Source: Fluviicoccus sp. (GTDB taxonomy: Bacteria > Pseudomonadota > Gammaproteobacteria > Pseudomonadales > Moraxellaceae). From it: a DNA stretch of 64,000 nucleotides. A program made the translations under genes and the position numbers. The stretch covers positions 120,456 through 184,455 of the forward strand of contig NZ_JAUSMX010000006.1 of the NCBI RefSeq assembly GCF_030646115.1. Direction: 5' to 3'. The notes beneath the pieces were generated by a model. The model had not been told where the DNA came from, did not search any database, and saw only the letters and a program-made list of their open reading frames with translations. Below are positions 53,501 to 62,126 of the stretch, one piece after another. Positions within the stretch are counted from its first letter, which is position 1. The number at the start of each line of letters is the position of its first letter.

Positions 53501-53793
53501 AGCCGTTCAAACAACCGCCATTGCATCAGTTCCTTGGGCAGCGACTGGATGTGCTCGTGACTGTCCAGCACCGGTTGGTAGCACTCCCACAGGAAGCTGG
53601 CGGGGTACTGGATCTTGAAATGGGCTGCAATGCCGAAGCGCTCGGCCCAGCGCAGTTCCAGCCAGCGGCCCACGGCAATCGACGGCACCAGCACCGTCAG
53701 CGGTTGCAGCGGGTCGTCGACGGGCTCGCCCAGGAACAGGCTGAGCGCATCAAAAAGCGTGGGCAGGTGGTGGGACTGGGTGATGGTGAGCAT
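50539..53793 (-). CDS. recC: Exodeoxyribonuclease V subunit gamma (RecC)
   Basis: A 1084-residue RecC: the first domain opens with ITQSHHLPTLFDALSLFL and has LFTTVRLPPQVL-like segments, the helicase-like core is inactive as usual (no Walker A) and the rest includes DPFNEFDLLRQDDRPRPGDRS and YNGHSNNQSAEFPPS. RecC is the scaffold that recognises Chi. It is the first gene of the recC-recB-recD run on the minus strand, with four-base overlaps at both junctions. The order without an intervening ptrA is common outside enterobacteria. The 282 bp upstream of it (53794-54075) hold no gene I can support. Confidence 0.95.
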   Translation of the reverse strand: MLTITQSHHLPTLFDALSLFLGEPVDDPLQPLTVLVPSIAVGRWLELRWAERFGIAAHFKIQYPASFLWECYQPVLDSHEHIQSLPKELMQWRLFERLATLPEDDPDFAALRHYLQRTPQPVLGRWQLAGRIASAFADYISYRPDWMETWGRGERLPRDWPHQAWQARLWLELFADTFGQGRALFPRYFEALQASPELQSRLPQRLAVFTTVRLPPQVLHFYQSLAPYAELHWYHLNPSREYWADVVDERWLEKMRVLQPEKVEFHSAGHPLLVAWGKQARDNFRLLSELSGGEHDNVWRDLFPPIIENSLLNRLQHSIHTLEHQHADSELPVWPLEADDVSLQVHSCHSLTRQLEVLHDRLLDLFARHPDLKPQDVVVMLPDVVSASGAIESVFGTVPNERRIPWQVTGVPKAEENTVWQAFHGLYHLTQTRLAQSALLDWLALPPVADYYGLDTESIDKAAALLQQAGVFRGLDGLHRARQSGDSSDLDDTHTLLFGLERLLLAIALPPEFDGLVGGLQPVGGIEAGQFALIGTLVRAVTDLALRRDYWQQPRTVAEWLEQMRADLQQFLGHLAGEYALRGLERTMEAVGRQAENAEVSEAVPLFLLLREIEARLDSDVPEPLPGGAVTFSRVGALRNLPYRVVCLLGLEDTSFPRRDPFNEFDLLRQDDRPRPGDRSRRDDDRGAFLDALMSARDHLLLFYNGHSNNQSAEFPPSILIGELLDYLARRVDGGKDTVKARCCYEHRLQAFSPSYFHPDAGKMFSHARDWLPAAQSVLKPENRLPVFVNATLPPDDNARQLSLDLLQRFFKHPAEFSLTRCLKLRLESLDDSLHDEEPLQLNHLDKWQLRSRLFHARHQAEPVLRASGALPVGTVGTVYWEQAQQQLQDLQQAWERGRRDVTPERHDLTLGGYQLHVDLPPVSEPYQLGYQLSKQSAKYLVKAWLTHLLWQAAGAQQRTVWLFLDGPVLFAPLPRLQADSLLADWVDAYDRGQRQPLLLPPDPAWAYVQAAVKDEAKARFKLEQAWDEVVADSLWRQVLSAEEQERLPEAVTGEAVKLFGPMLGQLEKGEWEGLGAVWGGDEA

Positions 53794-54075
53794 GGTGTTG
53801 TTATTTCCCGGACATCTTGGGACTCTACTGAATTCGTTCTGGTATCAGAAGAGCAGCCGTCAAAGAAAACGACAATTCATGTCGTGGGAAACATCAAGGC
53901 CTTATGGGCGTCCCAGCGATCTCGTCGGCAGGAACAGGCTGAGTTGTAGCTGACATTCCAACAAAACCAGTTCGCGATAAAATCCTGCCACGCGTCATCT
54001 TCGGGGGCCTATACGACACCCCTACGGGTTAAAGGGGCGGCAGTATGCATAGCAACCACCGCCAAACACCAAGAC

Positions 54076-54621
54076 TCAATCCGAACCAATCAGGCTTTCA
54101 GGATCTTTGGATGACACCGCTGAAGAAGCCACCCGGACAAACTGTTTGTAATTACTGATGAGGGTATGGGGCGTCATGCCTCCATCATACAAAAACTGAT
54201 AGTCACACCAGAGCGTGGCGGGTTGGGGCATGGAAAACCGGACAAAAATAACTTCGTTATTAAGCTTATTCAGCAACTGAAGCTTCTTGACTTCGGGTGA
54301 ACTGGCCTTAAAGCCCCATGCTGAAAAAAAGGTAATCAGCTTTCTTGCCGGATCTACCCTGACAAAGGTTTTTACGCCGTCATCATCAATTTTCAGATCG
54401 CCATCTTTGTCAATTTCTGTTTTCAGATACGCCGCATCAAAAATTTCCTGAACTTTTTTCAGGCTGACATCCGCCTCAGGTATTGTTTTTAAGGCTTTGG
54501 ATGCGGTTTCAGATGCCGGTACATTGGCGGCCATCACGGGTTTCCCCCCTGCAAGCGCACAGATTCCGGCCAACAACATGGCTCTCATCGCAGGGTGCTT
54601 CAGATACATCATCGCTTTCAC
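54076..54621 (-). CDS. YbjN-like exported protein
   Basis: A 181-residue protein if it starts at the GTG at 54621, which has AAGGGG 7 bases upstream; the in-frame ATG at 54651 is less well placed. An N-terminal signal peptide ends near GGKPVMAA. The mature part (VSLKKVQEIFDAAYLKTEIDKDGDLKI to SNYKQFVRVASS) resembles the YbjN/type III secretion chaperone-like fold. It sits between recC and sbcC on the same strand but has no evident link to repair. Confidence 0.65.
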   Translation of the reverse strand: MKAMMYLKHPAMRAMLLAGICALAGGKPVMAANVPASETASKALKTIPEADVSLKKVQEIFDAAYLKTEIDKDGDLKIDDDGVKTFVRVDPARKLITFFSAWGFKASSPEVKKLQLLNKLNNEVIFVRFSMPQPATLWCDYQFLYDGGMTPHTLISNYKQFVRVASSAVSSKDPESLIGSD

Positions 54622-54833
54622 AATATTTCCCCTTACATAGAGCCCAAGCATTCACTGGGTGTGTGCTGGTCAGGCTTTTGGTGTGGTTAATGGTCGAAGA
54701 GACCTGGCGCTTTATCAGTCCCATTCTGAAGCTACTACCAACACACTCCCCTGTCAAAACAAGTATCCAAACCGAAATTCCCGTTCATGACACTGCTCAC
54801 AACCCGCTGGATACCCAGAGGTTTCATGTCGTC

Positions 54834-57800
54834 TCAGCATCCCCAGCACCCCGGCCCTTCCACCCGGCTCCGCCCCCCCGGCCCCGGTTCTACCCGGATC
54901 TGCGTAGCAATCCGCTCCTTCAACATCCCCACATGCGAGATCACTCCCACCAGCTTGCCGCTTTGCTGCAGGCCGGACAGCGCCGTCAGCGCGGTATCCA
55001 GCGCATCTTCATCCAGCGTGCCGAAGCCTTCGTCCAGAAACAGAGAATCGACGCGGACGTTGCGGCTGGCCATGTGCGACAGGCCCAGCGCCAGCGCCAG
55101 GCTGACCAGGAAGCTTTCGCCGCCGGAGAGGTTGCGGGTGGGTCGGACCTCCCCGGCCTGGTAGTTGTCCATCACGTTCAGCTCCAGCGGCTGGGTGCTG
55201 TCTCGCACCAGCAGGTAGCGGTCGCTGAGTTTTTGCAGTTGCCGGTTGGCGTGGTGGATGAGGATGTCGAAGGTGAGGCCCTGGGCGAAGTTGCGGAATT
55301 TCTTGCCGTCAGCGGCGCCAATCAGTTCGTTGAGGCAGCCCCAGCGCGCCACTTCCCGTTGCCGGAGCGCCATGGCATCCACCAGCGACTGGCGGCTTTG
55401 GCGCAGGGCTGCGTTGTCCTGCAGCTGGCGTTGAAGGGCGCCCATGGCTTGCTGCAGGGCTTTCAGGGCTTCGCCTTGGTCGTGGAGCGTGACCGACAGT
55501 TCGTCATGGCTAAGGTCCGTCAGGGCGCGGGCGTGCTCGTCGGCCTGCTGCTGCACCAGCACCCGGGCGCGGCTGTCCAGTTCGGTTTGCGCCCTTGTCA
55601 GGGCGTCGGCTTGCGCTTGCAGTTGTTGACGCTCGGATTCGGACAGGCAGGCGGAGACATAGGTGGCCTCGTCGGCAAATCCGGCTTGCGTCAGCCGTGT
55701 GTTAAACGCGATGCCGCAGGGCTCCAGTTCGGCCTCGGTGCGCGCCAGAGACTGTTCCAGCACCGTGATGCGTGACTGCACGTCGCGCTCGGCCTGTTCC
55801 GCCTGTTGCAGAACTTGGACGGCCAGTTGCCGTTGTTGCTCGGCTTGCTGAAGGGCGGCGTGGGCGCGGGCTTCTTCCGTGTCCGGATCACGGTCGGCAA
55901 ACAGCGCCTGCCGTTGCTGCGCCAATTGCACCTCCTCGGCCAGAACCTTGTCCTGCCGCGCCTGCAGGGTATTGCGCGTAGCTTCGCCGTCAATCTGCGC
56001 CTGACGGCGATGGGCCACGGCCTCCTCCAGTTTCACGAGGCGTTCCTGCAACTCCTGGATTTCACGGGTGCGCGCCTGCCAGTCATCACGACGTTGCGCC
56101 AGTTGCTGCACCGCCTGTTTGGGGTCGGCCAAGGCATCGGCAGGCAGGCCGCAGGCGCTCAGGGATTGCCGGATGGCGGCCTCCTGCTGCGCCGACTGCT
56201 CCTGCATTTCCTGATGCTCCTGCTGCAAACGCACCGCCTCACGCCCGGCTTCCTCATGCTGGAAACGAAGGGCCAGCAACGCCTTGCCTGCCGAGTCCAG
56301 GACGGCGGCGGACTGCTTCAGGGCGGCTTCGGTCTGGATCAGCGCCTGTTGCTGCACATCTGCGTCCGCCAGCCTCTGGCTGAGTTGCTGACGCTCTTCC
56401 TGAACCCGCTGCAATGCCTGCTGCAGTTCGGTTTCGTTCGCCCCGGCCAAGCCCAGCTCGGCCCCATCATTGCTGATCCGCTGCCGCAAGGCGGCCAGTT
56501 CGTTGTCGGCATGCGCCAGCCGGGAATTCAGGGTATGCCGGGCCTCATCGGCATGCCGGTTGCGCAGATCGCCTTCGGTCAGGCGGCGGGTGGCGGCGGC
56601 TTCCTCACGGCGGGCCTGGGCCAGCGCCTGCTGTGTGTCGTCATCCGGCGGAAGATTGCCTTGGGCATAGGGGTGATCCGTCGCACCGCACAGCGGGCAG
56701 GGTTGGCCGTCCTGCAATTGCTGCCGGTGCTGTTCCAGGCTGTGCAGGCGGGCCAGCAGCTGCTGTTTCCCCTCCAGCAGGCCGATATTCGCGGTCAGGG
56801 TTTGCAGCAGGGATTCGACAGCGGGCCGCTCCGCCTGCCATTGCTGCTGTGTCTGCTGATGCTGCTGGATTTCCGCTGCAATCAGCACCCGGTCCCGGCT
56901 CAATTGCGTGTCGCGCAGCCGGTCTTGCAACAGCTCCCGCAATCGGTTCTGGCGGGACAGCAACTCCAGCAAGGCGGCATTCAGTTCGGCTGGGGCGTGG
57001 CCGTCCAGCAGCCGGTTGCGCTCCGCCGCATGGTGTTCGAATTCACGCTGAGCGTCATCGCGCCGGGCGGTCGCCAGCGCGGTCGCCTGTTCCGCCTCGC
57101 GGAATTCGCGCTCCCGTTCGGCCAGCCTCGCCTGTCCCTGCCGCCACGATTGCAGCTTCTGCGCCACAGCCTGGCGGGCCGTTTCCAGCCGCACCAGTTC
57201 GGCATCCAGCAACGGCAGGCGTTGCGCCAGTTCGGCATCGGCGGCATGCGCCTGCAGATAGTCACGGACTGCGGTGCGCTGCGCTGCCAACTGTTCCAGT
57301 TGCTGCCGGTCTGCCTGCAAGGCGGCGTGGATTTTCGCCAGCACCGCCTCGTGTTCCCGGCACTCCGCCTGGCACTGCCGCCCGGCTTTGGACACGGCAT
57401 CCCATTGCCCGTCCAGCGCGGTCACCTGTTTCAGCAGCGGTTGCAACGCCGCCCAGTCAGCCTGTCGCTGCTGCCTTTCCGCCTCCCGCTGCTGTTGCCG
57501 GGTCCGCGCCGCGGCCACATCGGCCACGTGCTGCGGCAGCTCGGTCTGTAGCGCTGCCTGTTGCTGCCGGTTAGCATCCTGCAATTGCCGCAGCGATTTC
57601 AGGGTGGAGTGATCTGCCGCCAGTTCCAGCGCCCGCTGCGCCAGCGCCAGCCGCGTCTGCCCGGGCTGGAAGGCATCGCGCCGTTGCGCAAGCGCCTCGC
57701 GACGGGCCGTGTTCTCCATCAATTCCCGTTCAATCCGCGCCAGCGTCTCCCGCCAGGTCAGCGCGGTGCGGGTCTGCTGCAACCTGCTTTCCAGCGCATG

Positions 57801-58496
57801 CTCCTGCGTGCGGTTTGCCTCCAGCCGGGATTCGCATTCCGCAATCTGTGCGTCGTCCAGCAAGGTCATGCCGGAAAGCTCCGCCTGCAACATTTCCAGT
57901 TGCTGCTTCTCGGCGCTGTGCCGCTGAAACGTCAGGCGGGAAATGTCCGTGTAGATTTCTGTGCCGGTAATCTGTTCCAGGATCGGCGCCCTGTCCCCGG
58001 CCCCGGATTGTAAAAAGGCGGCAAACCCGCCCTGCGCCAGCAGCATGGAACGGGTAAATTGCTCGAAGCTCATCCCCGTCTGCGCCACCACCAGCTCCGG
58101 TACTTCGCTGACCTTGCTGGAAAGAATTTCACCGCTGTCGGCCAGGCTGATTTCATGTTTGGCCGCCTGCAGGTCGCCGTTGACCTTGCCGCGCGCCCGG
58201 TGCTGGCTCCACAGGCAGCGATAGCGGCCGGAGGCCGTTTCGAACACCACCTCCGCCAGACAATCCGCCGTGCGGCGCGACATGATGTCATTGCCGCCCT
58301 TGGTCACCTTGCCCAGACGCGGCGTCTGCGCATACAGCGCCAGGCAAATGGCGTCGAGGATGGTGCTCTTGCCCGCCCCGGTGGGGCCGGTAATGGCAAA
58401 GATGCCGTCGGAGACAAAGGCCGGATGCGTCAGGTCGATACACCATTCCCCGGCCAGCGAATTCAGGTTCTTGAAGCGGATGTTCAGGATGCGCAT
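54834..58496 (-). CDS. sbcC: Exonuclease subunit SbcC (Rad50-like)
   Basis: A 1220-residue SMC-like ATPase. It starts MRILNIRFKNLNSLAGEW; Walker A is GPTGAGKST at about 38-46. Long coiled coils flank the zinc hook CPLCGATDHPY at about residue 599. The C-terminal lobe has the signature LSGGESFLVSLALALG and Walker B LFLDEGFGTLDED. With SbcD it cuts hairpins and protein-blocked DNA ends, including palindromes. It follows sbcD by 12 bp in the usual order. Confidence 0.96.
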   Translation of the reverse strand: MRILNIRFKNLNSLAGEWCIDLTHPAFVSDGIFAITGPTGAGKSTILDAICLALYAQTPRLGKVTKGGNDIMSRRTADCLAEVVFETASGRYRCLWSQHRARGKVNGDLQAAKHEISLADSGEILSSKVSEVPELVVAQTGMSFEQFTRSMLLAQGGFAAFLQSGAGDRAPILEQITGTEIYTDISRLTFQRHSAEKQQLEMLQAELSGMTLLDDAQIAECESRLEANRTQEHALESRLQQTRTALTWRETLARIERELMENTARREALAQRRDAFQPGQTRLALAQRALELAADHSTLKSLRQLQDANRQQQAALQTELPQHVADVAAARTRQQQREAERQQRQADWAALQPLLKQVTALDGQWDAVSKAGRQCQAECREHEAVLAKIHAALQADRQQLEQLAAQRTAVRDYLQAHAADAELAQRLPLLDAELVRLETARQAVAQKLQSWRQGQARLAEREREFREAEQATALATARRDDAQREFEHHAAERNRLLDGHAPAELNAALLELLSRQNRLRELLQDRLRDTQLSRDRVLIAAEIQQHQQTQQQWQAERPAVESLLQTLTANIGLLEGKQQLLARLHSLEQHRQQLQDGQPCPLCGATDHPYAQGNLPPDDDTQQALAQARREEAAATRRLTEGDLRNRHADEARHTLNSRLAHADNELAALRQRISNDGAELGLAGANETELQQALQRVQEERQQLSQRLADADVQQQALIQTEAALKQSAAVLDSAGKALLALRFQHEEAGREAVRLQQEHQEMQEQSAQQEAAIRQSLSACGLPADALADPKQAVQQLAQRRDDWQARTREIQELQERLVKLEEAVAHRRQAQIDGEATRNTLQARQDKVLAEEVQLAQQRQALFADRDPDTEEARAHAALQQAEQQRQLAVQVLQQAEQAERDVQSRITVLEQSLARTEAELEPCGIAFNTRLTQAGFADEATYVSACLSESERQQLQAQADALTRAQTELDSRARVLVQQQADEHARALTDLSHDELSVTLHDQGEALKALQQAMGALQRQLQDNAALRQSRQSLVDAMALRQREVARWGCLNELIGAADGKKFRNFAQGLTFDILIHHANRQLQKLSDRYLLVRDSTQPLELNVMDNYQAGEVRPTRNLSGGESFLVSLALALGLSHMASRNVRVDSLFLDEGFGTLDEDALDTALTALSGLQQSGKLVGVISHVGMLKERIATQIRVEPGPGGRSRVEGPGCWGC

Positions 58497-58508
58497 GTCA
58501 GTTTTCCC

Positions 58509-59750
58509 CTACTCCGCCCGCTCATCGGTTTCCTGCAAGCCTTGCAGGATTTCACCGAAACTCTGTTTCAGTTCGTCGCGCTGCTCCGGCGGCACATCCC
58601 CGGCCTCCAGGCAACGTGCAAACACTTCGCCCGGCGACAGGTCATCCAGCGCCTCGTCCTGCACCTGCCGGTTCAGCACCTGCAAGGATTTGCGGGCATC
58701 CCGCGACTTCAGGATTTCCAGCGCCGACCCCGCTACCAGCGCGTCCAGCCGTTCGCGCAGGTCGTCAATCAGCTCGTGGCCGGTGTGGGTCACCTCCAGC
58801 CAGGCCGAACTGCCCGCCGCCTTCAGGGCCGTCAGCCGTGCCTCAATCTGCGGCCAGTCGCCCGCCACCCGCTCCAAGTCCTGAAACACCGGCACCGGCA
58901 GCAAGCGCACCGCCTTTTCCGGCGCGAATTCCACCACGCACACCTGCTTCGCCTGCGCCGCCTCGCCAAAGCCCATCGCCAGCGGCGAACCGCTGTAGCG
59001 CACGAATTCCCGCCCGCCCACCGCCTGCGGCACATGCAAATGCCCCAGCGCCACATAATCCAGCGCCTCGGGGAAAATGCCCGCCGTAACATGCGCCAGC
59101 GAACCCACATACAGTTCGCGCACGCCGTCGCCGTCCACCGTCTGCCCGCCCGCCGTAAACAAGTGGCCCAACCCCACCACCGGCACCGGCTGCGGCAGGG
59201 ACTGATTGACCTGCATCGCCGCTTCCACCACCGCCGCATAATGCCGTTTGATACCTTCCGCCAGCTTGCGTTCCTTGTCCTCCGGGCTTTCCCCGGCCTC
59301 GGCGGTGCGCAGGTCGCGGTCGCGCAGGTATGGCACGGCGCAGGCCAGCAGTTCCACATGGCCGTCCGCGTCACGCAGTGCAATCACCTCGTCCGCCGGG
59401 TTATCGGTCGCAGCCCCCACCACATGCACGTCCAGCATTTTCAGCAACTCGGCAGGGGCATCGAGGAAGGTCGGGGAATCGTGGTTGCCGCCAATCACCA
59501 CCACATGACGGCAGCCGGTGTCGGCCACGCGGCGCAGGAAGCGGTAATACAGCGCCTGGGCGGCGTTGGAAGGCGTACTGGTGTCGAAAATGTCCCCGGC
59601 CACCAGCAGCACGTCGATTTGCTCGGCGCGCAGTGTGGCGAGCAGCCAGTCGAGGAATTCCGCGAATTCGGTATAGCGTTTGCGGCCGTAGAGCAGGCGG
59701 CCGAGGTGCCAGTCGGAGGTATGGAGGAGGCGCAATTTATTCTGATTCAT
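58509..59750 (-). CDS. sbcD: Exonuclease subunit SbcD (Mre11-like)
   Basis: A 413-residue nuclease; the start at the ATG at 59750 is set by the conserved opening LRLLHTSDWHLG. Phosphoesterase motifs follow: GDIFDTSTPSN, GGNHDSPTFLDA, VVGLGHLF and VALGHLHVPQ supply the metal-binding aspartates, asparagine and histidines. It is the manganese-dependent nuclease partner of SbcC. A palindromic element begins 27 bp upstream of the start. Confidence 0.96.
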   Translation of the reverse strand: MNQNKLRLLHTSDWHLGRLLYGRKRYTEFAEFLDWLLATLRAEQIDVLLVAGDIFDTSTPSNAAQALYYRFLRRVADTGCRHVVVIGGNHDSPTFLDAPAELLKMLDVHVVGAATDNPADEVIALRDADGHVELLACAVPYLRDRDLRTAEAGESPEDKERKLAEGIKRHYAAVVEAAMQVNQSLPQPVPVVGLGHLFTAGGQTVDGDGVRELYVGSLAHVTAGIFPEALDYVALGHLHVPQAVGGREFVRYSGSPLAMGFGEAAQAKQVCVVEFAPEKAVRLLPVPVFQDLERVAGDWPQIEARLTALKAAGSSAWLEVTHTGHELIDDLRERLDALVAGSALEILKSRDARKSLQVLNRQVQDEALDDLSPGEVFARCLEAGDVPPEQRDELKQSFGEILQGLQETDERAE

Positions 59751-59776
59751 CGTATTTTTAATTCCATAAAGAATCC

Positions 59777-59896
59777 CCCTCTCCCCCTGTGGGAGAGGGT
59801 CGGGGAGAGGGGTGCGGAAAGCAGCCCGAACACACCGACAGCTCCAGCACCACCGCCGTACCCCTCTCCCCTGCCCTCTCCCACAAGGGGAGAGGG
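59777..59896. repeat. 120-bp palindromic element, second copy, upstream of sbcD
   Basis: Inverted ends at 59777-59799 and 59874-59896 (23 bp, one mismatch) match the ends of the element in recB. It fills most of the gap between the HNH gene (ending at 59906) and sbcD (starting at 59750), so the sbcDC promoter must lie in it, beside it or upstream of HNH. Read as protein it also gives PLPDPLPQGERG on the minus strand. Confidence 0.88.
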
Positions 59897-59905
59897 AGCC
59901 ATTCA

Positions 59906-60322
59906 CTACTCCGGCGGCTTCAAATACCCCAGCGCCCACCCCACCCAGCTGCCCACCAGCGCGCCCTCGGCGCTGACAAAGGCCCCGGCCACCATGCCCA
60001 GCAGGCACCCCGCCACCGCGTTTTCAATGCGCGCCCACAACCGACCGCCCCGCGACAAGGGCGCATGCACCTTGCCATGTCGGGCGCGGGCGCTGCGGGT
60101 GCTCTTGCTGCCTTTGGCGCGGTTGCAGCCAATGCAGGCCGGGTAAAGGTTGGTCGGATGATCGCTGCCGCCCCTGGCGCGCGGCACGGAATGCTCCACT
60201 TCCCAACCGCCGCGCAAGTCCACGCGCCCGTAATTCGCCCAGACCACTTTCTTGTGGCAGATATGGCAACGCCCGGCCGTGCGCTCAAAGATTCGCCGGA
60301 GTCTTTTTTCCTGATAAGCCAT
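59906..60322 (-). CDS. HNH endonuclease with glycine-rich hydrophobic C-terminus
   Basis: A 138-residue protein. The HNH domain covers about 8-75: CHICHKK is the first zinc-cysteine pair, WEVEHSVPRARGGSDHPTNLYPACIGCNRAKG carries the catalytic histidine, asparagine and second cysteine pair. After a basic stretch the last 40 residues (ENAVAGCLLGMVAGAFVSAEGALVGSWVGWALGYL) are hydrophobic with a small-residue pattern, as in glycine-zipper or membrane segments, unusual for a nuclease. It is read on the same strand as sbcDC, with the palindromic element between. Confidence 0.88.
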   Translation of the reverse strand: MAYQEKRLRRIFERTAGRCHICHKKVVWANYGRVDLRGGWEVEHSVPRARGGSDHPTNLYPACIGCNRAKGSKSTRSARARHGKVHAPLSRGGRLWARIENAVAGCLLGMVAGAFVSAEGALVGSWVGWALGYLKPPE

Positions 60323-60424
60323 GAATTGTTAAGGTATTTTTAATGAAATTGCAATGCAGCAGCGTAGCGGAAGTTAAAGCGGAAATCAGGAGGGATGGTT
60401 GAACAACGCGACACAAACTGTCGT

Positions 60425-60469
60425 TTTAAAGAAAACCGCCGGGGCAGCCACGCGGCCGCCCCGGCGGTT
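60425..60469 (-). terminator. Intrinsic terminator after the UPF0149 gene
   Basis: AACCGCCGGGGC at 60434-60445 and GCCCCGGCGGTT at 60458-60469 form a perfect 12-bp stem with a 12-base loop. Read on the minus strand it is followed by a U-rich tail (TTTTCTTT). It lies 8 bp after the stop of the gene ending at 60477. Confidence 0.88.
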
Positions 60470-60476
60470 CATGAAA

Positions 60477-61139
60477 TCAGGCCTGTTCTTCTTCGGCTTC
60501 TTCCATTTCCAACTGCTCGGCGCAGAATTCCTGGCCGGTGCGGGCATAGGCCAGCAGGGCTTGCGGCAGCACTTCCAGGGCAACCATGGGCAGGTCGGCG
60601 GCCACGGCCTGGGGGTCTTCCACATGGTCCAGCACTTCAGGGTAACCGGCAAACAGGCCCACCACGTTCATCACGTTGTTAATCTCGGCGGCCAGGTCAA
60701 TCTCGCCGCCTTCCACCTTGCTGTAGGCTTCGCAAACCTGATCCCACACTTGTTGCAGCCAGTCATGACCGGCCAGGAAGCCCTGGCACCAGTCAATCAG
60801 CAGCGTCATTTCATCGGGGTCGGCGTTGAAGACATAGTCCGCGGGCAGCGGCGAGGTTTCGTTTTCCACGGCCAGCAGGGCTTCGTCATACAGGGCGATG
60901 ATGATGCCCATGACCATGCCGGCTTCATCTTCACTGGCGAAACGGGGATTTTCCTCACCGTCTTCACCTTCCCAGATTAGCGGCATCCATTCGTCGGGCG
61001 TCATCGGCACCGGGCTGGCCACCACGGCCCACAGGAAACCGCGCAGGGAAGGCAGGTTGAAGGTGTCCGGCGGGCAACGGTCGGATTGCAGGAATTCGTC
61101 AAGGGCGATGAGTTCCTGAGTGGAAATCTGGTTGGACAT
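60477..61139 (-). CDS. UPF0149 (YecA/YgfB-type) protein
   Basis: A 220-residue acidic helical protein of the UPF0149 family: ELIALDEFLQSDRCPPDTFNLPSLRGFLWAVVASP near the start and LIDWCQGFLAGHDWL in the middle. The C-terminus is very acidic (EEAEEEQA). It lacks the SEC-C zinc motif found in the next protein. Function of the family is poorly defined. The start ATG is near the end of its upstream neighbour (92-bp gap). Followed by a strong terminator. Confidence 0.88.
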   Translation of the reverse strand: MSNQISTQELIALDEFLQSDRCPPDTFNLPSLRGFLWAVVASPVPMTPDEWMPLIWEGEDGEENPRFASEDEAGMVMGIIIALYDEALLAVENETSPLPADYVFNADPDEMTLLIDWCQGFLAGHDWLQQVWDQVCEAYSKVEGGEIDLAAEINNVMNVVGLFAGYPEVLDHVEDPQAVAADLPMVALEVLPQALLAYARTGQEFCAEQLEMEEAEEEQA

Positions 61140-61231
61140 GATGGTTTTCCAGGGAGGGTAAAAATATGGCGGCTATTATGACGGCTTTTGCACGGCTTGG
61201 GGCGAAGAAATCCTCCGCCCCGTCGCAAGCT

Positions 61232-61996
61232 TCATGCGCCGCAGCACTTCTTGAACTTCTTGCCGCTGCCGCACGGGCAGGGATCGTTGCGGCCGATCTT
61301 GAGATCTTCGGGATTCTGGGCGCGCAGCCGTTCCAGCCGCAGCAGCTCGCGACCGATACGGGCATAGATACCCAGCGAATTCGGCAAAATGGCCTGGGCG
61401 ATGGTGGGCAGGCGGGCGCGCATCTCGTCGGGGTTCGGAGCTTTGGCCAGCGCGGCTTCCACGTCGGCAAACAGCGTGGGAATGGCCAGCGCCGCTTCCA
61501 CTTCCTGTTTCATGGTCAGGTCTTCGCGTTTCTTCAGGTCCACCAGGCCTTCGTCCCAGACATCTTCCAGCCAGCCGTGGCCTACCAGCAGGCCTTGACA
61601 CCACTCACGCAGCGGTTTGCCGGTTTCGGCATCGTCGCTCCACACGCAGTCGGCGGGCAGTTTGAAGGCTTCGTCCTTGACGGCGCGGTCGGTGAGGCCG
61701 AACAGGTAGACAATGACCTGCAAGACATCCTTGGCCTGTTCGGGAATGCGCGCCATGCCGGTGGGGGTGTCGTCCGCCGGTTCTTCGCCGCTGTCGGCCT
61801 TGAGGTCGTCTTCGCTGCCCCAGATGACCGGCAGCCAGTCGGCGGGGCTGAGTGCGGTGGGGCTGGCGGCCACGGCAAACAGGAAGCCGCGCAGTTGGTT
61901 GAGGGTGAGCGTGCCTTCGGGGGCGTGTTCGGAGCGGAGGTGGTCGTCCAGGGCCTGGAGTTCTTCGGCGGGGAGCGGCAGCGGTTTGGCTTTCAT
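61232..61996 (-). CDS. UPF0149 family protein with SEC-C zinc motif
   Basis: A 254-residue relative of the protein at 60477-61139; both share LDDHLRS/LDEFLQS, LRGFL-AV-ASP, P-EW-PLIWG/E and [11 protein letters not shown]. It ends in [19 protein letters not shown], a SEC-C motif that binds zinc, as at the SecA C-terminus and in YecA. YecA-type proteins bind ribosomes and unfolded proteins in E. coli. It is the gene nearest to the CRISPR array, 130 bp away. Confidence 0.9.
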   Translation of the reverse strand: MKAKPLPLPAEELQALDDHLRSEHAPEGTLTLNQLRGFLFAVAASPTALSPADWLPVIWGSEDDLKADSGEEPADDTPTGMARIPEQAKDVLQVIVYLFGLTDRAVKDEAFKLPADCVWSDDAETGKPLREWCQGLLVGHGWLEDVWDEGLVDLKKREDLTMKQEVEAALAIPTLFADVEAALAKAPNPDEMRARLPTIAQAILPNSLGIYARIGRELLRLERLRAQNPEDLKIGRNDPCPCGSGKKFKKCCGA

Positions 61997-62126
61997 GGGG
62001 GAATCCGGATGGGTCAGGGGGTGATTATAGCGGGTGCGGGGGCTGCTTCGTCAGTTCCGGACGATGACATTATATTTGCAAACGGGTTCCCATTTGTGAA
62101 AACGCCGTTGAAACCGGGTGGGATGA

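Noticed and set aside
58509..60008. Longer SbcD starting inside the HNH gene, including the palindromic element
   Set aside because: Phosphoesterase proteins start at LLHTSDWHLG, which the ATG at 59750 provides; the extra part is element sequence and HNH antisense.
61199..61221. GGGGCG/CGCCCC hairpin between the two UPF0149 genes as a terminator
   Set aside because: Only six base pairs and no U-run on the minus strand; read-through to the second gene is likely.
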